Source of the DNA: an uncultured Caldisericota bacterium
GTDB taxonomy: Bacteria; Caldisericota; Caldisericia; Cryosericales; Cryosericaceae
Direction: 5' to 3'
DNA length: 64,000 nt
Assembly (NCBI GenBank): GCA_903871855.1
Contig: CAIQIK010000019.1
Location: 62,001-126,000 of the forward strand
A model generated the notes under the pieces. The model was not told where the DNA came from. It did not search any database and worked only from the letters and a program-made list of their open reading frames with translations. This document shows, piece after piece, positions 15,559-23,803 of this stretch. Position 1 is the first letter of the stretch. Each line of letters begins with the position of its first letter. The translations under genes were made by a program, and so were the position numbers.

Positions 15559-15885
15559 TTAGCCCTCGTTATCTATGTGCTTCTTGAGGACGGCCGGGAC
15601 TCCGGCGACAAGGGTATCGGCCGAGACATCTCTCGTGACCACGGAGCCGGAGGCTATGACCGCCCCGTTACCAATAGTGACACCGGGATTGATGATCGCG
15701 CCGACACCGATCCATACCTGATCGCCGATTATTATCGGTAGAGCGTATTCGCACCCCACATGGTTGTCCGCCGGCAACGCCTCCAATCGTTGTGCAAACA
15801 CGTGCGCTCGGTCGCGTTCCCGCACCAATTCCTTGTCCTGAGAGTCATACATTTCACCGGAAAGCATTATCTCTTTTTCGGTCAT
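15559..15885 (-). CDS. Internally shortened maltose/nodulation-type O-acetyltransferase
   Basis: The N-terminal 40 residues ([20 protein letters not shown] and following) are the maltose acetyltransferase N-domain. The last 65 residues ([43 protein letters not shown]) are the end of the left-handed beta-helix. About 70 residues that normally lie between, including several helix turns and most of the acetyl-CoA/acceptor site, are absent; the frame stays open. The total is 108 residues against about 185 in the family. The gaaaggag ribosome site is intact. It is either a functional mini-protein or an in-frame-deleted pseudogene; I favour the latter. Confidence 0.75.
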   Translation of the reverse strand: MTEKEIMLSGEMYDSQDKELVRERDRAHVFAQRLEALPADNHVGCEYALPIIIGDQVWIGVGAIINPGVTIGNGAVIASGSVVTRDVSADTLVAGVPAVLKKHIDNEG

Positions 15886-15988
15886 GACTACTCTCCTTTC
15901 GATTTGACGGATGTTCCATTATAGTGGATGTGATCAAGGATCGAACGCTGTGAACCGAGAAACAGTTGCATCGCTGGAGGTGAATGAC

Positions 15989-16243
15989 ATGGGCGAATTG
16001 TCCGCGCTACCCAACATCGGCAAAGTGGTCGAAGAACAGTTGAACGCAGTCGGTATAGAGACATTCGCAAGACTGAAGGAACTCGGCAGCAAGGAAGCAT
16101 GGCTGAGGATCAAGGCAATTGACGATTCTGCATGTATTCACAGATTGTACGCCCTGGAGGGCGCGATCCAGGGAATCAGAAAAGGCAATCTACCTGGTGA
16201 CAAGAAAGCGGATTTGAAAGCATTCTACAACGCGCACAAGTAA
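15989..16243 (+). CDS. TfoX C-terminal-domain protein
   Basis: The 84-residue protein begins LSALPNIGKVVEEQLNAVGIETFARLKELGSKEAWLRI, a helix-hairpin-helix-like pattern that is the hallmark of the TfoX C-terminal domain. It ends with helices seen in stand-alone members (LEGAIQGIRKGNLPGDKKADLKAFY). Fused TfoX/Sxy proteins regulate competence genes; stand-alone C-domains have no proven role. The ATG at 15989 follows ctggagg. It is divergent from the acetyltransferase gene and monocistronic. Confidence 0.85.
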   Translation: MGELSALPNIGKVVEEQLNAVGIETFARLKELGSKEAWLRIKAIDDSACIHRLYALEGAIQGIRKGNLPGDKKADLKAFYNAHK

Positions 16244-16331
16244 CGCTTCTCGGAGCACCCTCCATCAACCCACGGTTCTTGGTGTTGGCAGAACAGGTGC
16301 GTGTGGAGATCGCGCTCGCGATCCGCATATT

Positions 16332-17525
16332 TCACGATTCCATTCTAATGCTTCTGAAGAATCTGCCTTGTCCATCAACGTGCTGTGGCTTGTCAACAAA
16401 CCCTGTTTCGGCCAAACGCTCGTTTGTCAATCCGAAGATCTGATGCCACAATTCATTCCTGATTTCTCCGATGTCGACCATATGCCTGACTGCCGTAAGA
16501 CCGCCTGTGCGCATTGAAAAAGAATCGAATGCTCGCTTGACGGCATTGACTATTTGAGGCAAGACAATGTCACCGACTGCGGTGATCAACGGCTGCTCAT
16601 CCTGATAGAACACAGGCACCATCATGGATAGGTGGTTGCTATCCTGTCTGTGGCTGACATATCCCAATTCCGAGAGCAGCAAGGCCGTTTTTGCTTCATC
16701 GGTCAGGTCGGTCCAGTACGCATCATTCGAAGCTATTCTTCTCACCATGCTGCTGCACCTGGAAGCAATACTTTCCATATCGTATGACAGCAGCATTTCA
16801 ATGTCCTCGGCTCCATCAAGAAACTGCGCTAACTTATGGGGCTCCGAATCGAAAATGCGCGCAAAGCGATACATGTCCTTTCTGCGACCATCTGAATCGC
16901 CGAAGCTATTGAAGCGGACCCCGTCGCAGGCATAGTTGTTGCTGCTGCAAAGCAATGAGTCGCTATTCTGTGCGACTTCCTCACAAGCTTCATATCCAAT
17001 CATGAGATAATCGCGGTTACCCGGTTGTGGTTTTGAAGTGCATAACAGTTTCTCCTTCTCAAAGTAGGCAAACGCCATGTCGTCAAATACAGAGTCACAA
17101 ATCACGTGATACAGAATTCGACCCACACTAAACTGCTTGTGGCATCTGAACCGCTGTGCCATTGGCACCAATCGACTGCTCAGCCGTTCAAGTGTTCCTG
17201 CAATGGAATCGCGCGCACTAGACAGCATTCCTTTCATTTGTTGGACATCACCCTGAAGGAATACGGGAAAGCAAATCCTATATGTATCATCTTTGCTTTC
17301 GATGGCATTGATCCGGAGCAGAGAGTCAACAACGGGTCGCAGGGTTTCCTGTTCAACTCCCAGGAACCGGGCGATTTCCGCTTCTGAAAGCTCATAGGGA
17401 GCGCGGGAAGCTATCAGAAAGAGCGTTTCTGCTGCATATCTCTGCGCGCAAACGTATGAAGGATTGAATGCATCGTATTTGCCAATATCACCAAAATAGA
17501 ACAAGTCCAGCTTTCCCGTATTCAT
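16332..17525 (-). CDS. Uncharacterised 397-residue protein with N-terminal winged-helix-like segment
   Basis: I do not recognise the family. Residues about 25-80 (QRYAAETLFLIASRAPYELSEAEIARFLGVEQETLRPVVDSLLRINAI, seen in two parts) read like a helix-turn-helix followed by a wing (TYRICFPVF). The remainder is mainly helical without membrane segments, signal peptide or known catalytic motif, and is Met- and Cys-rich. The start at 17525 has aaggag eight nt before the ATG. A DNA-binding transcription factor with a large ligand or oligomerisation domain is a reasonable but unproven guess. It lies next to the tmRNA-associated att-like scar and could be laterally acquired. Confidence 0.6.
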   Translation of the reverse strand: MNTGKLDLFYFGDIGKYDAFNPSYVCAQRYAAETLFLIASRAPYELSEAEIARFLGVEQETLRPVVDSLLRINAIESKDDTYRICFPVFLQGDVQQMKGMLSSARDSIAGTLERLSSRLVPMAQRFRCHKQFSVGRILYHVICDSVFDDMAFAYFEKEKLLCTSKPQPGNRDYLMIGYEACEEVAQNSDSLLCSSNNYACDGVRFNSFGDSDGRRKDMYRFARIFDSEPHKLAQFLDGAEDIEMLLSYDMESIASRCSSMVRRIASNDAYWTDLTDEAKTALLLSELGYVSHRQDSNHLSMMVPVFYQDEQPLITAVGDIVLPQIVNAVKRAFDSFSMRTGGLTAVRHMVDIGEIRNELWHQIFGLTNERLAETGFVDKPQHVDGQGRFFRSIRMES

Positions 17526-17888
17526 GCCGTGTCTCCTTATGCGGAACTTACAATGATTCGCACCCACATTCTACAGCAAAGTAGCTTACAGGCTCAACGC
17601 CCATGAGCCGTTAGATCTTTGGTAGAGGTGGCGAGAGATAAATTCGCTTCGGGTTGAGACTCCGAACAGCCCAGAATACCCTCAACAAGCTTCTAGGCCG
17701 TACAGTGACCTCCAAGCAGAAGAGGGATTGCGAATTCCGGCAGTGTGGGGAAGATCTTCCCCTCCGATAAATGGGAAACAGCCCGGCCAATACTCTTGCC
17801 TGCTTCGTCGAGACCGCTACCACTTTTCTATCTTACGTGATATGTCCAGCCACCACTAAGCTGTAGATATTGCGCCCTGGCCTGTACC
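17526..17888. other. Non-coding interval with tmRNA 3'-end-like att remnant
   Basis: At 17620-17647 the plus strand matches the 3' end of the tmRNA gene (18716-18743) at 24 of 28 positions, including a 13-nt identical core (gaggtggcgagag) and the complement of the terminal ACCA. The rest of the interval holds no convincing gene. This is what an attachment-site duplication left by an integrase would look like. Confidence 0.55.
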
Positions 17889-18605
17889 CTATGGTATGAA
17901 ACAGAGCGGGTTTTGGGCAGCGCCCTTTCCCCAGAGGGACATCGCCATGCGGTACATTGCCTTTGCATGAATGCGATCGTGCCAGATGAAGCGGCGCAGG
18001 ACCTTTTTCAGTGACCACCATTCCTCATAATCTCCCAGGACAGTGGCGGAATCCAGATAGCCTGGCAGCATTTCTATGCACCTTATGGCATTCAGCCGGT
18101 TCTCGCAAATATCTGCCGCATTATCCAGCTGGATGCCCAGCTGCGCCACATAGTAACTCGTTACGCTGTTTGTATGCGCCATCATTTCGTTTGCAGTCAG
18201 CGGGACTTCTCCATGAAAAGTCTTCCTGCTTGGCTTTGCCGCGAGATTCTTGTCTGGAATGGAAGCATACAGCGTCCTGAAATCCTCCGCCGATTTCAGA
18301 ACAAGACTTTTGAGGGAAGCGTATTCACTCTCTGTGAGCGGGGTCTTTTCGCTGTCAAAAATGACGTCACTGTCAGCATCGGTGACATTCAGGCTCGTTT
18401 TCCATTCCTGAACGATAGCAACCGAAACGTCAGACTGAGTTGCTGCATGGTTCCGCCATACGTTATATGAGAGAATTTCCATGGGAATCTTGCCAAGAGC
18501 TTCTTCCTTTGTTTTTCCGCGCGTGAATGCTCCGGGACAGTCTGCCACGTAGAGCAAGTATCCGCTTTCGTTAAACTCCACGACGATGTTCACTGCGTTC
18601 TCCAC
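17889..18605 (-). CDS. HicB-like domain plus DinB-like domain protein
   Basis: The first 60 residues (VVEFNESGYLLYVADCPGAFTRGKTKEEAL) are a HicB-type partial RNase-H fold, usual in antitoxins. Residues about 100-230 look like a DinB-type four-helix bundle, with a candidate metal triad from HTNSV and WHDRIHAKAMYR (H-x3-H). A longer ORF to 18749 would overlap the tmRNA terminator and 3' end, so I take the GTG at 18605, about 9 nt after aggaagg. No HicA toxin gene is adjacent. The gene sits inside the interval bounded by the tmRNA 3' end and its displaced copy. Function unknown; an orphan antitoxin-like sensor is speculation. Confidence 0.65.
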   Translation of the reverse strand: MENAVNIVVEFNESGYLLYVADCPGAFTRGKTKEEALGKIPMEILSYNVWRNHAATQSDVSVAIVQEWKTSLNVTDADSDVIFDSEKTPLTESEYASLKSLVLKSAEDFRTLYASIPDKNLAAKPSRKTFHGEVPLTANEMMAHTNSVTSYYVAQLGIQLDNAADICENRLNAIRCIEMLPGYLDSATVLGDYEEWWSLKKVLRRFIWHDRIHAKAMYRMAMSLWGKGAAQNPLCFIP

Positions 18606-18670
18606 TGATGTCACCACCTTCCTGCTGGAGATGATCCTCAGCTGTCTGCAGTATTCTACCACATCAACGC

Positions 18671-18700
18671 AAAAGCCCACCGGCTGGGGTGCCGGTGGGC
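18671..18700 (-). terminator. Rho-independent terminator of tmRNA
   Basis: On the minus strand, a 10-bp perfect stem (gcccaccggc with gccggtgggc), a 6-nt loop and TTTT directly follow the tmRNA 3' end at 18716. Confidence 0.9.
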
Positions 18701-18715
18701 GGGTTGTTCTGTTCG

Positions 18716-19070
18716 TGGTGGAGGTGGCGAGAGTTGAACTCGCGTCCAAATACGTTAAACACAGCGTTACTACAGGTTTAGTCGACTGTTGTACCTTGCG
18801 CTCGGCCGGGAGTCGACGCCCCGCTCTGCACGATTTCCCGTTTGGTACTCTCTGGCAAGGAACGGGAACGACCCTCGCCTTCGAGACCCCTATAGACGCG
18901 CCCCTGACGGACCCAGGGATGGACGGCCCGGAGGAACGCTAGCCGCGCTTAGGCAGCTAGAGCGTAATTGTTATTGGCTTGTTTTTTTGTGACAGATGTT
19001 TAAAGAGGCCAACTGTCGTCCTCTACCTGCAACCCTGCACCTCACGTATCTGTCGAACCCCAGCACCCCC
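18716..19070 (-). ncRNA. ssrA: tmRNA (SsrA)
   Basis: tmRNA rescues stalled ribosomes and tags the nascent peptide for proteolysis. The 5' end GGGGGTGCTGGGGTTCGACA and the 3' end GTTCAACTCTCGCCACCTCC followed by ACCA form the tRNA-like domain; GGGGGTG pairs with CACCTCC as the 7-bp acceptor stem, and CCA is encoded. Reading back from the stop codon (TAA at 18949-18951) the tag ends ANNNYALAA (18952-18978); upstream codons could add up to five residues (VTKKQ). Total length is 355 nt, in the normal range. A strong terminator follows. The 3' end is a classic integration site, and a displaced copy lies at 17620. Confidence 0.95.
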
Positions 19071-19288
19071 ACGTAGTAGATGTTACACGATAAGTATACC
19101 ACGGAATCCCTGCGCAAACCCACACGCCCTTCAGTTCATGGTTGGTCACAAACCCATTATGCCGAAAGCGAGCCCTTGGCTCTCTTAATGTCTTGAATTC
19201 ACACCAACTATACGGACACTATCAAAAGAGAAACATTCCGATGTTGATTCGGCACATGATAGTGTATAGTCTAGGAGGTAATAGAGTA

Positions 19289-19720
19289 ATGAACGCAAGT
19301 GAACTTATTGACGATCTAATTGCCAATCTCACTGATTGGCGCGGCACAACGTTTGGCACTATTAGGAGGATTATCCATGAAGCTGATCCCGATATAGTAG
19401 AGGAGTGGAAATGGATGGGAACTCCAGTATGGTCCCACGATGGGATAGTCTGTATTGCCAATGCCTTCAAGGACAAAGTAAAGCTAACCTTCTCTCAGGG
19501 AGCGAACCTTGCAGATCCTGACAAGCTCTTCAACAACGGACTCACAGGCAAACAATGGAGAACCATTGATATCTACAAGGACGAAAAAATCAACGAGGGA
19601 TCGCTAAAGGTTCTTATCCATGATGCCGTAGGTTACAATCATTCCAGGGTGCAATCTGCAAGTCGGCCTCACGTGACACGAGGCAACCCGAAGAAGAAAC
19701 CAGAGAATAAGACACTCTAA
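19289..19720 (+). CDS. DUF1801-family protein
   Basis: The 143-residue protein reads WRGTTFGTIRRIIHEADPDIVEEWKW, then GTPVWSHDGIVCIANAFKDKVKLTFSQGA and WRTIDIYKDEKINEGSLKVLI, which is the DUF1801 (YdhG/PF08818) pattern with its conserved EEWKW..P.W. segment. The family's biochemical role is not established. The ATG at 19289 has taggaggt about 10 nt upstream. The C-terminus is basic (RGNPKKKPENKTL). The gene looks somewhat AT-richer than its neighbours and stands alone. Confidence 0.8.
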   Translation: MNASELIDDLIANLTDWRGTTFGTIRRIIHEADPDIVEEWKWMGTPVWSHDGIVCIANAFKDKVKLTFSQGANLADPDKLFNNGLTGKQWRTIDIYKDEKINEGSLKVLIHDAVGYNHSRVQSASRPHVTRGNPKKKPENKTL

Positions 19721-20039
19721 CATCGCGACACCTACGCATGGCTGGACGATAAGTGACGATTATTCAGTGCGAGAGCGCTTCTTTCGTCATAACTATAGCG
19801 CGTTTCGGCGAACAACTAATGACCCTTTCAAGTGTGACGACAGGCCATATCCGCTGGGCATACTCGCCGCACGATCCAACCTTCTTGATATTTACGAAAA
19901 AATGATCACCCGTAATCCCAAGGCGATTATTGAGGAAAGAGAAGCTTGGCTCACACGGCTCGCTGGGCATGGAAAAGCGCCGGACAAGGAACGCCCGGCG
20001 CCGTGTCTGCTGTTCAGTGAAAACGGGAAAGACCTTGCC
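19721..20039. other. Interval after the DUF1801 gene, no convincing gene
   Basis: Apart from the infB terminator at 19973-20001, I see no supported gene. A plus-strand frame from about 19721 to 19975 is open and reads protein-like (SAFRRTTNDPF, LLDIYEKMI), but it has no start with a ribosome site and continues as antisense to infB. It could be a decayed gene fragment. Confidence 0.3.
19973..20001 (-). terminator. Terminator of the rimP-nusA-infB operon
   Basis: On the minus strand, gcgccgg and ccggcgc form a 7-bp stem around an 11-nt loop, followed by TTTT, about 40 bases after the infB stop. Confidence 0.75.
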
Positions 20040-22043
20040 TTACGGCTTCTTCTCCTCCATCACCAGAGTTTCGATGATGTCGTCGACCTTGAAGTCATTG
20101 AAGTTCTGCAGGCCCATACCGCACTCGTAGCCCTTGAGGACTTCCTTTGCGTCTTCCTTGAAGCGCTTGAGCGAGGAGATGCTGGAGTTGGCATACACGA
20201 CGACGGCGTTGCGGACAACGCGGGCCTTGGCGCCACGAATGATCTTGCCGTCCTCGACCAGACAGCCGGCGATGGCACCGACACCAGTGATCTTGAACAC
20301 GTCCTTGATGCGGGCGCGGCCCTGTACGACCTCTTCAAAAACCGGCTTGGTCAGCCCGGCGATCATCTTGTCGACGGAATCGCCAAGTTCGAAGATAAGG
20401 TCATAGGTATGGATCTGAACCTTCTCGGTTGCGGCGACCTTGAGTGCTTCGGCCAAGGGGACGACGTTGAAGCCGACGATGACGGCATTGCTGGCGGAAG
20501 CCAGCAGGACGTCGGATTTTGTGATACCGCCGGTGCCCTCGTGGAGGATCTCCAAGGGAACGGTCTTGATCTTAACCTTCTTTAGCTCGAACTTGACGGC
20601 GTCCAGCGTGGAGAGAGCGTCGGCTTTCAGGATGAGGGTGAGCTTCTTCTTCTCCAGCGCCTCTTCTTCGTTGAACAGCTCGTCCAGTGACAGCGGCTTC
20701 TTCTGCTCCTGCGCCAGGAACGCAAGGCGCTTGTTCTGCCGCTTCTCGTCGATGATCATCCGGCACGAGTCGACGTCTTCCACCATATGAAAGACCTCAC
20801 CGGCCTCGGGCAGCTCCGACAGGCCCATGACCTCGATGGGCATGAGCGCCTTTGCTTCACGAAGGTTCGCCCCTGCCTCGTTGGTCATGCGCTTGATCTT
20901 GCCGACACAGTCGCCAACGCGGATATCGTCACCGACATGGAGCGTTCCGGTTTGCACCAGAAGGCGAGTGAGGACGCCGATGTTCTTGTCGACGCGTGCC
21001 TCGATGACGGAGCCAGACGCTTCGACGGAGGACCGGGTCTTGAGTCCTGCCATCTCTGCCTGCAGGAGGATCATGTCCAGCAGTTCGTCAACACCCTTGC
21101 CGGTCTTGGCCGACACGGGAAGGAAGACGGTGTCTCCACCCCAGTCATCCGGTTGCAGACCACGGTCCGCAAGCTGCTGCTTGACGCGTTCGGGGTTCGC
21201 CTCGGGTTTGTCGATCTTATTCATGGCGACGATGATCGGGACCTTCGCCGCCCTGGCATGATCCAGCGCCTCGAGAGTCTGTTCCTTGACGCCCTCTTCG
21301 GCGGCGACGACCAGGATGACCACGTCGGTGACCTGCGACCCCTTGAGGCGCATCGAGGTGAATGCTTCGTGGCCGGGAGTATCGATGAAGATAATGGTTT
21401 TGCCTTTGACCCGGACATCATAGGCGCCGATCTTCTGGGTGATGCCACCCTTCTCGCGGCTGGCGACACTGCTCTTGCGAATAAAATCCAGCAAGGTCGT
21501 CTTGCCGTGGTCGACGTGGCCCATGACTGTCACGACAGGCGGGCGCGTCTCGAAGGACTTCATGAACTTGTCCGATGGTGCGACATAATTCTCGCCGAGG
21601 ATACGGGCGAGATAATTGGCGTCGGCAGGGTCCATCAGTCCGCACTCACGCACCGGGACGCCGTTCTTGAGCATCATCGTGTTGAGCTCGTGCTGCTTGA
21701 GGTCAAACTGCTTGGCAAAGGCAGCATAGGTGACAGACTCGGTAAATGACTTGGGTTTCTCTACAGCGATGACAGGTTCGACCGGTACGGGCGCAGGTTT
21801 CTCCTTCTCCTTTTCATGTGCGGTCTTAGGGGTCGCCTTGGCTGTCTTTGGAGTCACTTTCCCCCCCTCCGACGAGGCGGCCTTCTCCTTGTCGACAATC
21901 TCCTTGACAAGGGTTGCCGTTTCTTCTTCAATCGTGCCGACCACGCCCTTCACCGGGACTCCCAGCTGAGCCAGGATCTCCAGCATGCGTGGCGACTTCA
22001 GATTCAGTTCTTTAGCGAGCTCATAGATTCGTACTTTCTTCAT
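20040..22043 (-). CDS. infB: Translation initiation factor IF-2
   Basis: IF-2 is the GTPase that brings initiator tRNA to the 30S subunit. At 667 residues this is a compact form. It starts with the IF2N-type domain ([21 protein letters not shown]), followed by a short charged linker and a second IF2N-like stretch. The G domain has [17 protein letters not shown] and NKID, and domains II-IV end in [20 protein letters not shown], a typical C-terminus. The ATG at 22043 is preferred; a GTG three codons earlier is possible. It overlaps the end of nusA, so translation is coupled. The operon order rimP-nusA-infB is conserved, but ylxR and the L7Ae-like gene are missing between nusA and infB. Confidence 0.97.
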   Translation of the reverse strand: MKKVRIYELAKELNLKSPRMLEILAQLGVPVKGVVGTIEEETATLVKEIVDKEKAASSEGGKVTPKTAKATPKTAHEKEKEKPAPVPVEPVIAVEKPKSFTESVTYAAFAKQFDLKQHELNTMMLKNGVPVRECGLMDPADANYLARILGENYVAPSDKFMKSFETRPPVVTVMGHVDHGKTTLLDFIRKSSVASREKGGITQKIGAYDVRVKGKTIIFIDTPGHEAFTSMRLKGSQVTDVVILVVAAEEGVKEQTLEALDHARAAKVPIIVAMNKIDKPEANPERVKQQLADRGLQPDDWGGDTVFLPVSAKTGKGVDELLDMILLQAEMAGLKTRSSVEASGSVIEARVDKNIGVLTRLLVQTGTLHVGDDIRVGDCVGKIKRMTNEAGANLREAKALMPIEVMGLSELPEAGEVFHMVEDVDSCRMIIDEKRQNKRLAFLAQEQKKPLSLDELFNEEEALEKKKLTLILKADALSTLDAVKFELKKVKIKTVPLEILHEGTGGITKSDVLLASASNAVIVGFNVVPLAEALKVAATEKVQIHTYDLIFELGDSVDKMIAGLTKPVFEEVVQGRARIKDVFKITGVGAIAGCLVEDGKIIRGAKARVVRNAVVVYANSSISSLKRFKEDAKEVLKGYECGMGLQNFNDFKVDDIIETLVMEEKKP

Positions 22044-23115
22044 GCGTCTCACCTGCCTTACGGGTTGGGGCCGCTTGCGGCTGCCCTTCCTCCACCTGAA
22101 CGAGTTCCACCTTCGCGTCCAATAGCCGCTCTACGAGCCGGACGTTGACCCCACCTTTACCCAGGGCGACGGGGAACGCCTCGGCGGTGGCGTGCACTAC
22201 AAAGGTGCCGTCCTCCGGCCTGCGTTCTGCATCCAGCACCTTGGCGGGGCTGAAGGCGTTGATTGCGTATTTCACGGGGTTTGGATCGTATCGGATGACA
22301 TCGATGTGCTCAAACGCGATCTCGCGCGACACTGCGCGGATGCGTCCGCCCATCGGCCCAATGACTGCGCCCACGGGATCGATCTTGGGGTCGCGACTGA
22401 AGACGGCGACCTTCGCGCGCTGGCCCGGCTCGCGGACGATGCGCTTGACCTCGACGAGGCCCGAGCCGACCTCGGGGACCTCCAGCTCCACGAGACGCTG
22501 GATGAAGTCCGGATGTGACCGCGTCAAGACCACGCGCGGTCCCTGCGCCGACTTGTCGACCGACAGGATGAGCGACTTAGCGACACCCTGAAAGCGTAGC
22601 CGTTCCCCGGGAATCTGCTGATCCTTCGGCATGATGCCTTCGCACCGGGCAAGGTTGATCAACAATCCCTCTTTGTTCTGGCGCAGAACTTCGCCGTTGA
22701 CCAGCGTGCCCACCTGCGAGTGGAAGCGTTCATAGACCAGATCGTTCTCACGTTCCTTGATCTTGTCATCGATGAACTTGCGCGCCTTTACAATCACCGA
22801 CAGAGGCAGCTGCTCGATCTTGACCTGGATGAGCACGTCATCTCCGGTCTTCGCCTCCGGTTCCACCTTGCGGGCGTCCTTCAGCGTGATCTCGCTATCG
22901 CCATCCTTGACCTTGGTCACGACTGTTTTGCGCGAATAGAGCCGGACAAGGCCGGTGCCCGTATCAGCCTTCACCAGGAAGTTGTCCTTCTGGTACTGCT
23001 GCTGGTATGCCGCCTCAAAGGCTTCCTTGATCGCCGTCACGATGTATTCCCTGGAGATTCCCCGTTCCTTCTCCAGCTCGTAGATGGCACTCTGGATCTC
23101 ATCCCTCACACGCAC
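22021..23115 (-). CDS. nusA: Transcription termination/antitermination factor NusA
   Basis: NusA binds RNA polymerase and nascent RNA and tunes pausing, termination and antitermination. The 364-residue protein has the N-terminal RNAP-binding domain (IYELEKERGISREYIVTAIKEAFEAAYQ), an S1 domain (GTLVNGEVLRQNKEGLLINL), and two KH domains (IGPMGGRIRAVSREI and FPVALGKGGVNVRLVERL). No C-terminal acidic repeats are present. The start is ambiguous: a GTG at 23115 or the GTG two codons later, both in the last bases of rimP with gggagg beside them. It overlaps both rimP and infB, implying tight translational coupling. Confidence 0.96.
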   Translation of the reverse strand: MRVRDEIQSAIYELEKERGISREYIVTAIKEAFEAAYQQQYQKDNFLVKADTGTGLVRLYSRKTVVTKVKDGDSEITLKDARKVEPEAKTGDDVLIQVKIEQLPLSVIVKARKFIDDKIKERENDLVYERFHSQVGTLVNGEVLRQNKEGLLINLARCEGIMPKDQQIPGERLRFQGVAKSLILSVDKSAQGPRVVLTRSHPDFIQRLVELEVPEVGSGLVEVKRIVREPGQRAKVAVFSRDPKIDPVGAVIGPMGGRIRAVSREIAFEHIDVIRYDPNPVKYAINAFSPAKVLDAERRPEDGTFVVHATAEAFPVALGKGGVNVRLVERLLDAKVELVQVEEGQPQAAPTRKAGETHEESTNL

Positions 23116-23548
23116 CTCCCAGTATCTCGTCCCACAACGAGATCTTCGTCACCTGTCGCAGTTCGAACACGCGGTCTACGCCGAGCACAACCACGTGCAG
23201 GCTGCTCTCGTCTGATGCTCCCAGAGTCCCGATGATCGGCTCTCTGGACTCCTTTGTCACCACGCGCACGAACCTGCCGGCGAAGAGCTCCAGCTCCCGC
23301 TGTGTCTTGAGGACGCGGTCCAGCCCTGGGCTTGTCACCTCGAACGCCGGCAGATAGTCATCGCCATACTGCTCGATGAACCCATGGCTGATCGCCCGGC
23401 TGACGCTTTCGAGTTCGTCCACCGAGATGTCTCTTCCCGGCATCATGAGCACGACGCTCACCATGCCCGGAGCATTCTCGATCGCAACGAGCGTGGTGCC
23501 GCTCTTCGCCACTTCCAGCTCCACGATGTCCGTGAACCTCTTGTCCAT
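23099..23548 (-). CDS. rimP: Ribosome maturation factor RimP
   Basis: RimP helps assemble the 30S subunit. The 149-residue protein contains the diagnostic FEVTSPGLDRVLKTQREL, the alpha/beta N-domain (DIVELEVAKSGTTLVAIE) and an SH3-like C-domain (FVRVVTKESREPIIGTL). ATG at 23548 has a ggag motif about 8 nt upstream; a GTG two codons before is an alternative. It is the first gene of the rimP-nusA-infB operon, with a promoter at 23690-23717. Confidence 0.95.
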   Translation of the reverse strand: MDKRFTDIVELEVAKSGTTLVAIENAPGMVSVVLMMPGRDISVDELESVSRAISHGFIEQYGDDYLPAFEVTSPGLDRVLKTQRELELFAGRFVRVVTKESREPIIGTLGASDESSLHVVVLGVDRVFELRQVTKISLWDEILGGACEG

Positions 23549-23570
23549 ACCCACACTCCGTGTGAAAAGA

Positions 23571-23645
23571 AAAAGTGGTCCGCTCGCGCGCCCACTTTTC
23601 GTATTCCACCAATATGAAACGTCCGAAAGCAGGGCCTCCGGACGT
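23571..23645. promoter_or_regulatory. Two hairpins in the rimP leader
   Basis: The inverted repeats acgtccg...cggacgt (about 23619-23645) and gaaaaagtgg...ccactttt (about 23570-23599) lie between the promoter and the rimP start. On the minus strand the second is followed by a short T/C run, so it may act as an attenuator or as a partial terminator; no known leader family is recognised. Confidence 0.4.
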
Positions 23646-23689
23646 CATGTCGCTCAGTTGCTTGCCACGTTCATGACATTACAGAAAAC

Positions 23690-23717
23690 AGTATACCTAT
23701 GAATGCCAGAATGGCAA
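23690..23717 (-). promoter_or_regulatory. Promoter of rimP-nusA-infB
   Basis: On the minus strand TTGCCA (23712-23717), a 16-nt spacer and TATACT (23690-23695) lie about 140 bases before rimP. The leader contains two hairpins: acgtccg/cggacgt at about 23619-23645, and aaagtgg/ccacttt at 23571-23600. Confidence 0.6.
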
Positions 23718-23803
23718 CCTCAGTTTCCTTTACAACTTGACGAGACCCTCCAACCAATCTACCACGAACCGACACGGCTCGCCTTTTCTTGCGGCTCAAA
23801 TCA

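Noticed and set aside
17620-17660. Possible tRNA 3' end
   Set aside because: Only the T-arm/acceptor half is present; no anticodon arm is found in the neighbouring bases. A tmRNA 3'-end duplication explains it better.
19767-20585. Long plus-strand ORF with a protein-like first 70 residues
   Set aside because: Most of it is antisense to infB; no start with a ribosome site; the part before 19975 could be a decayed fragment but has no recognisable family.
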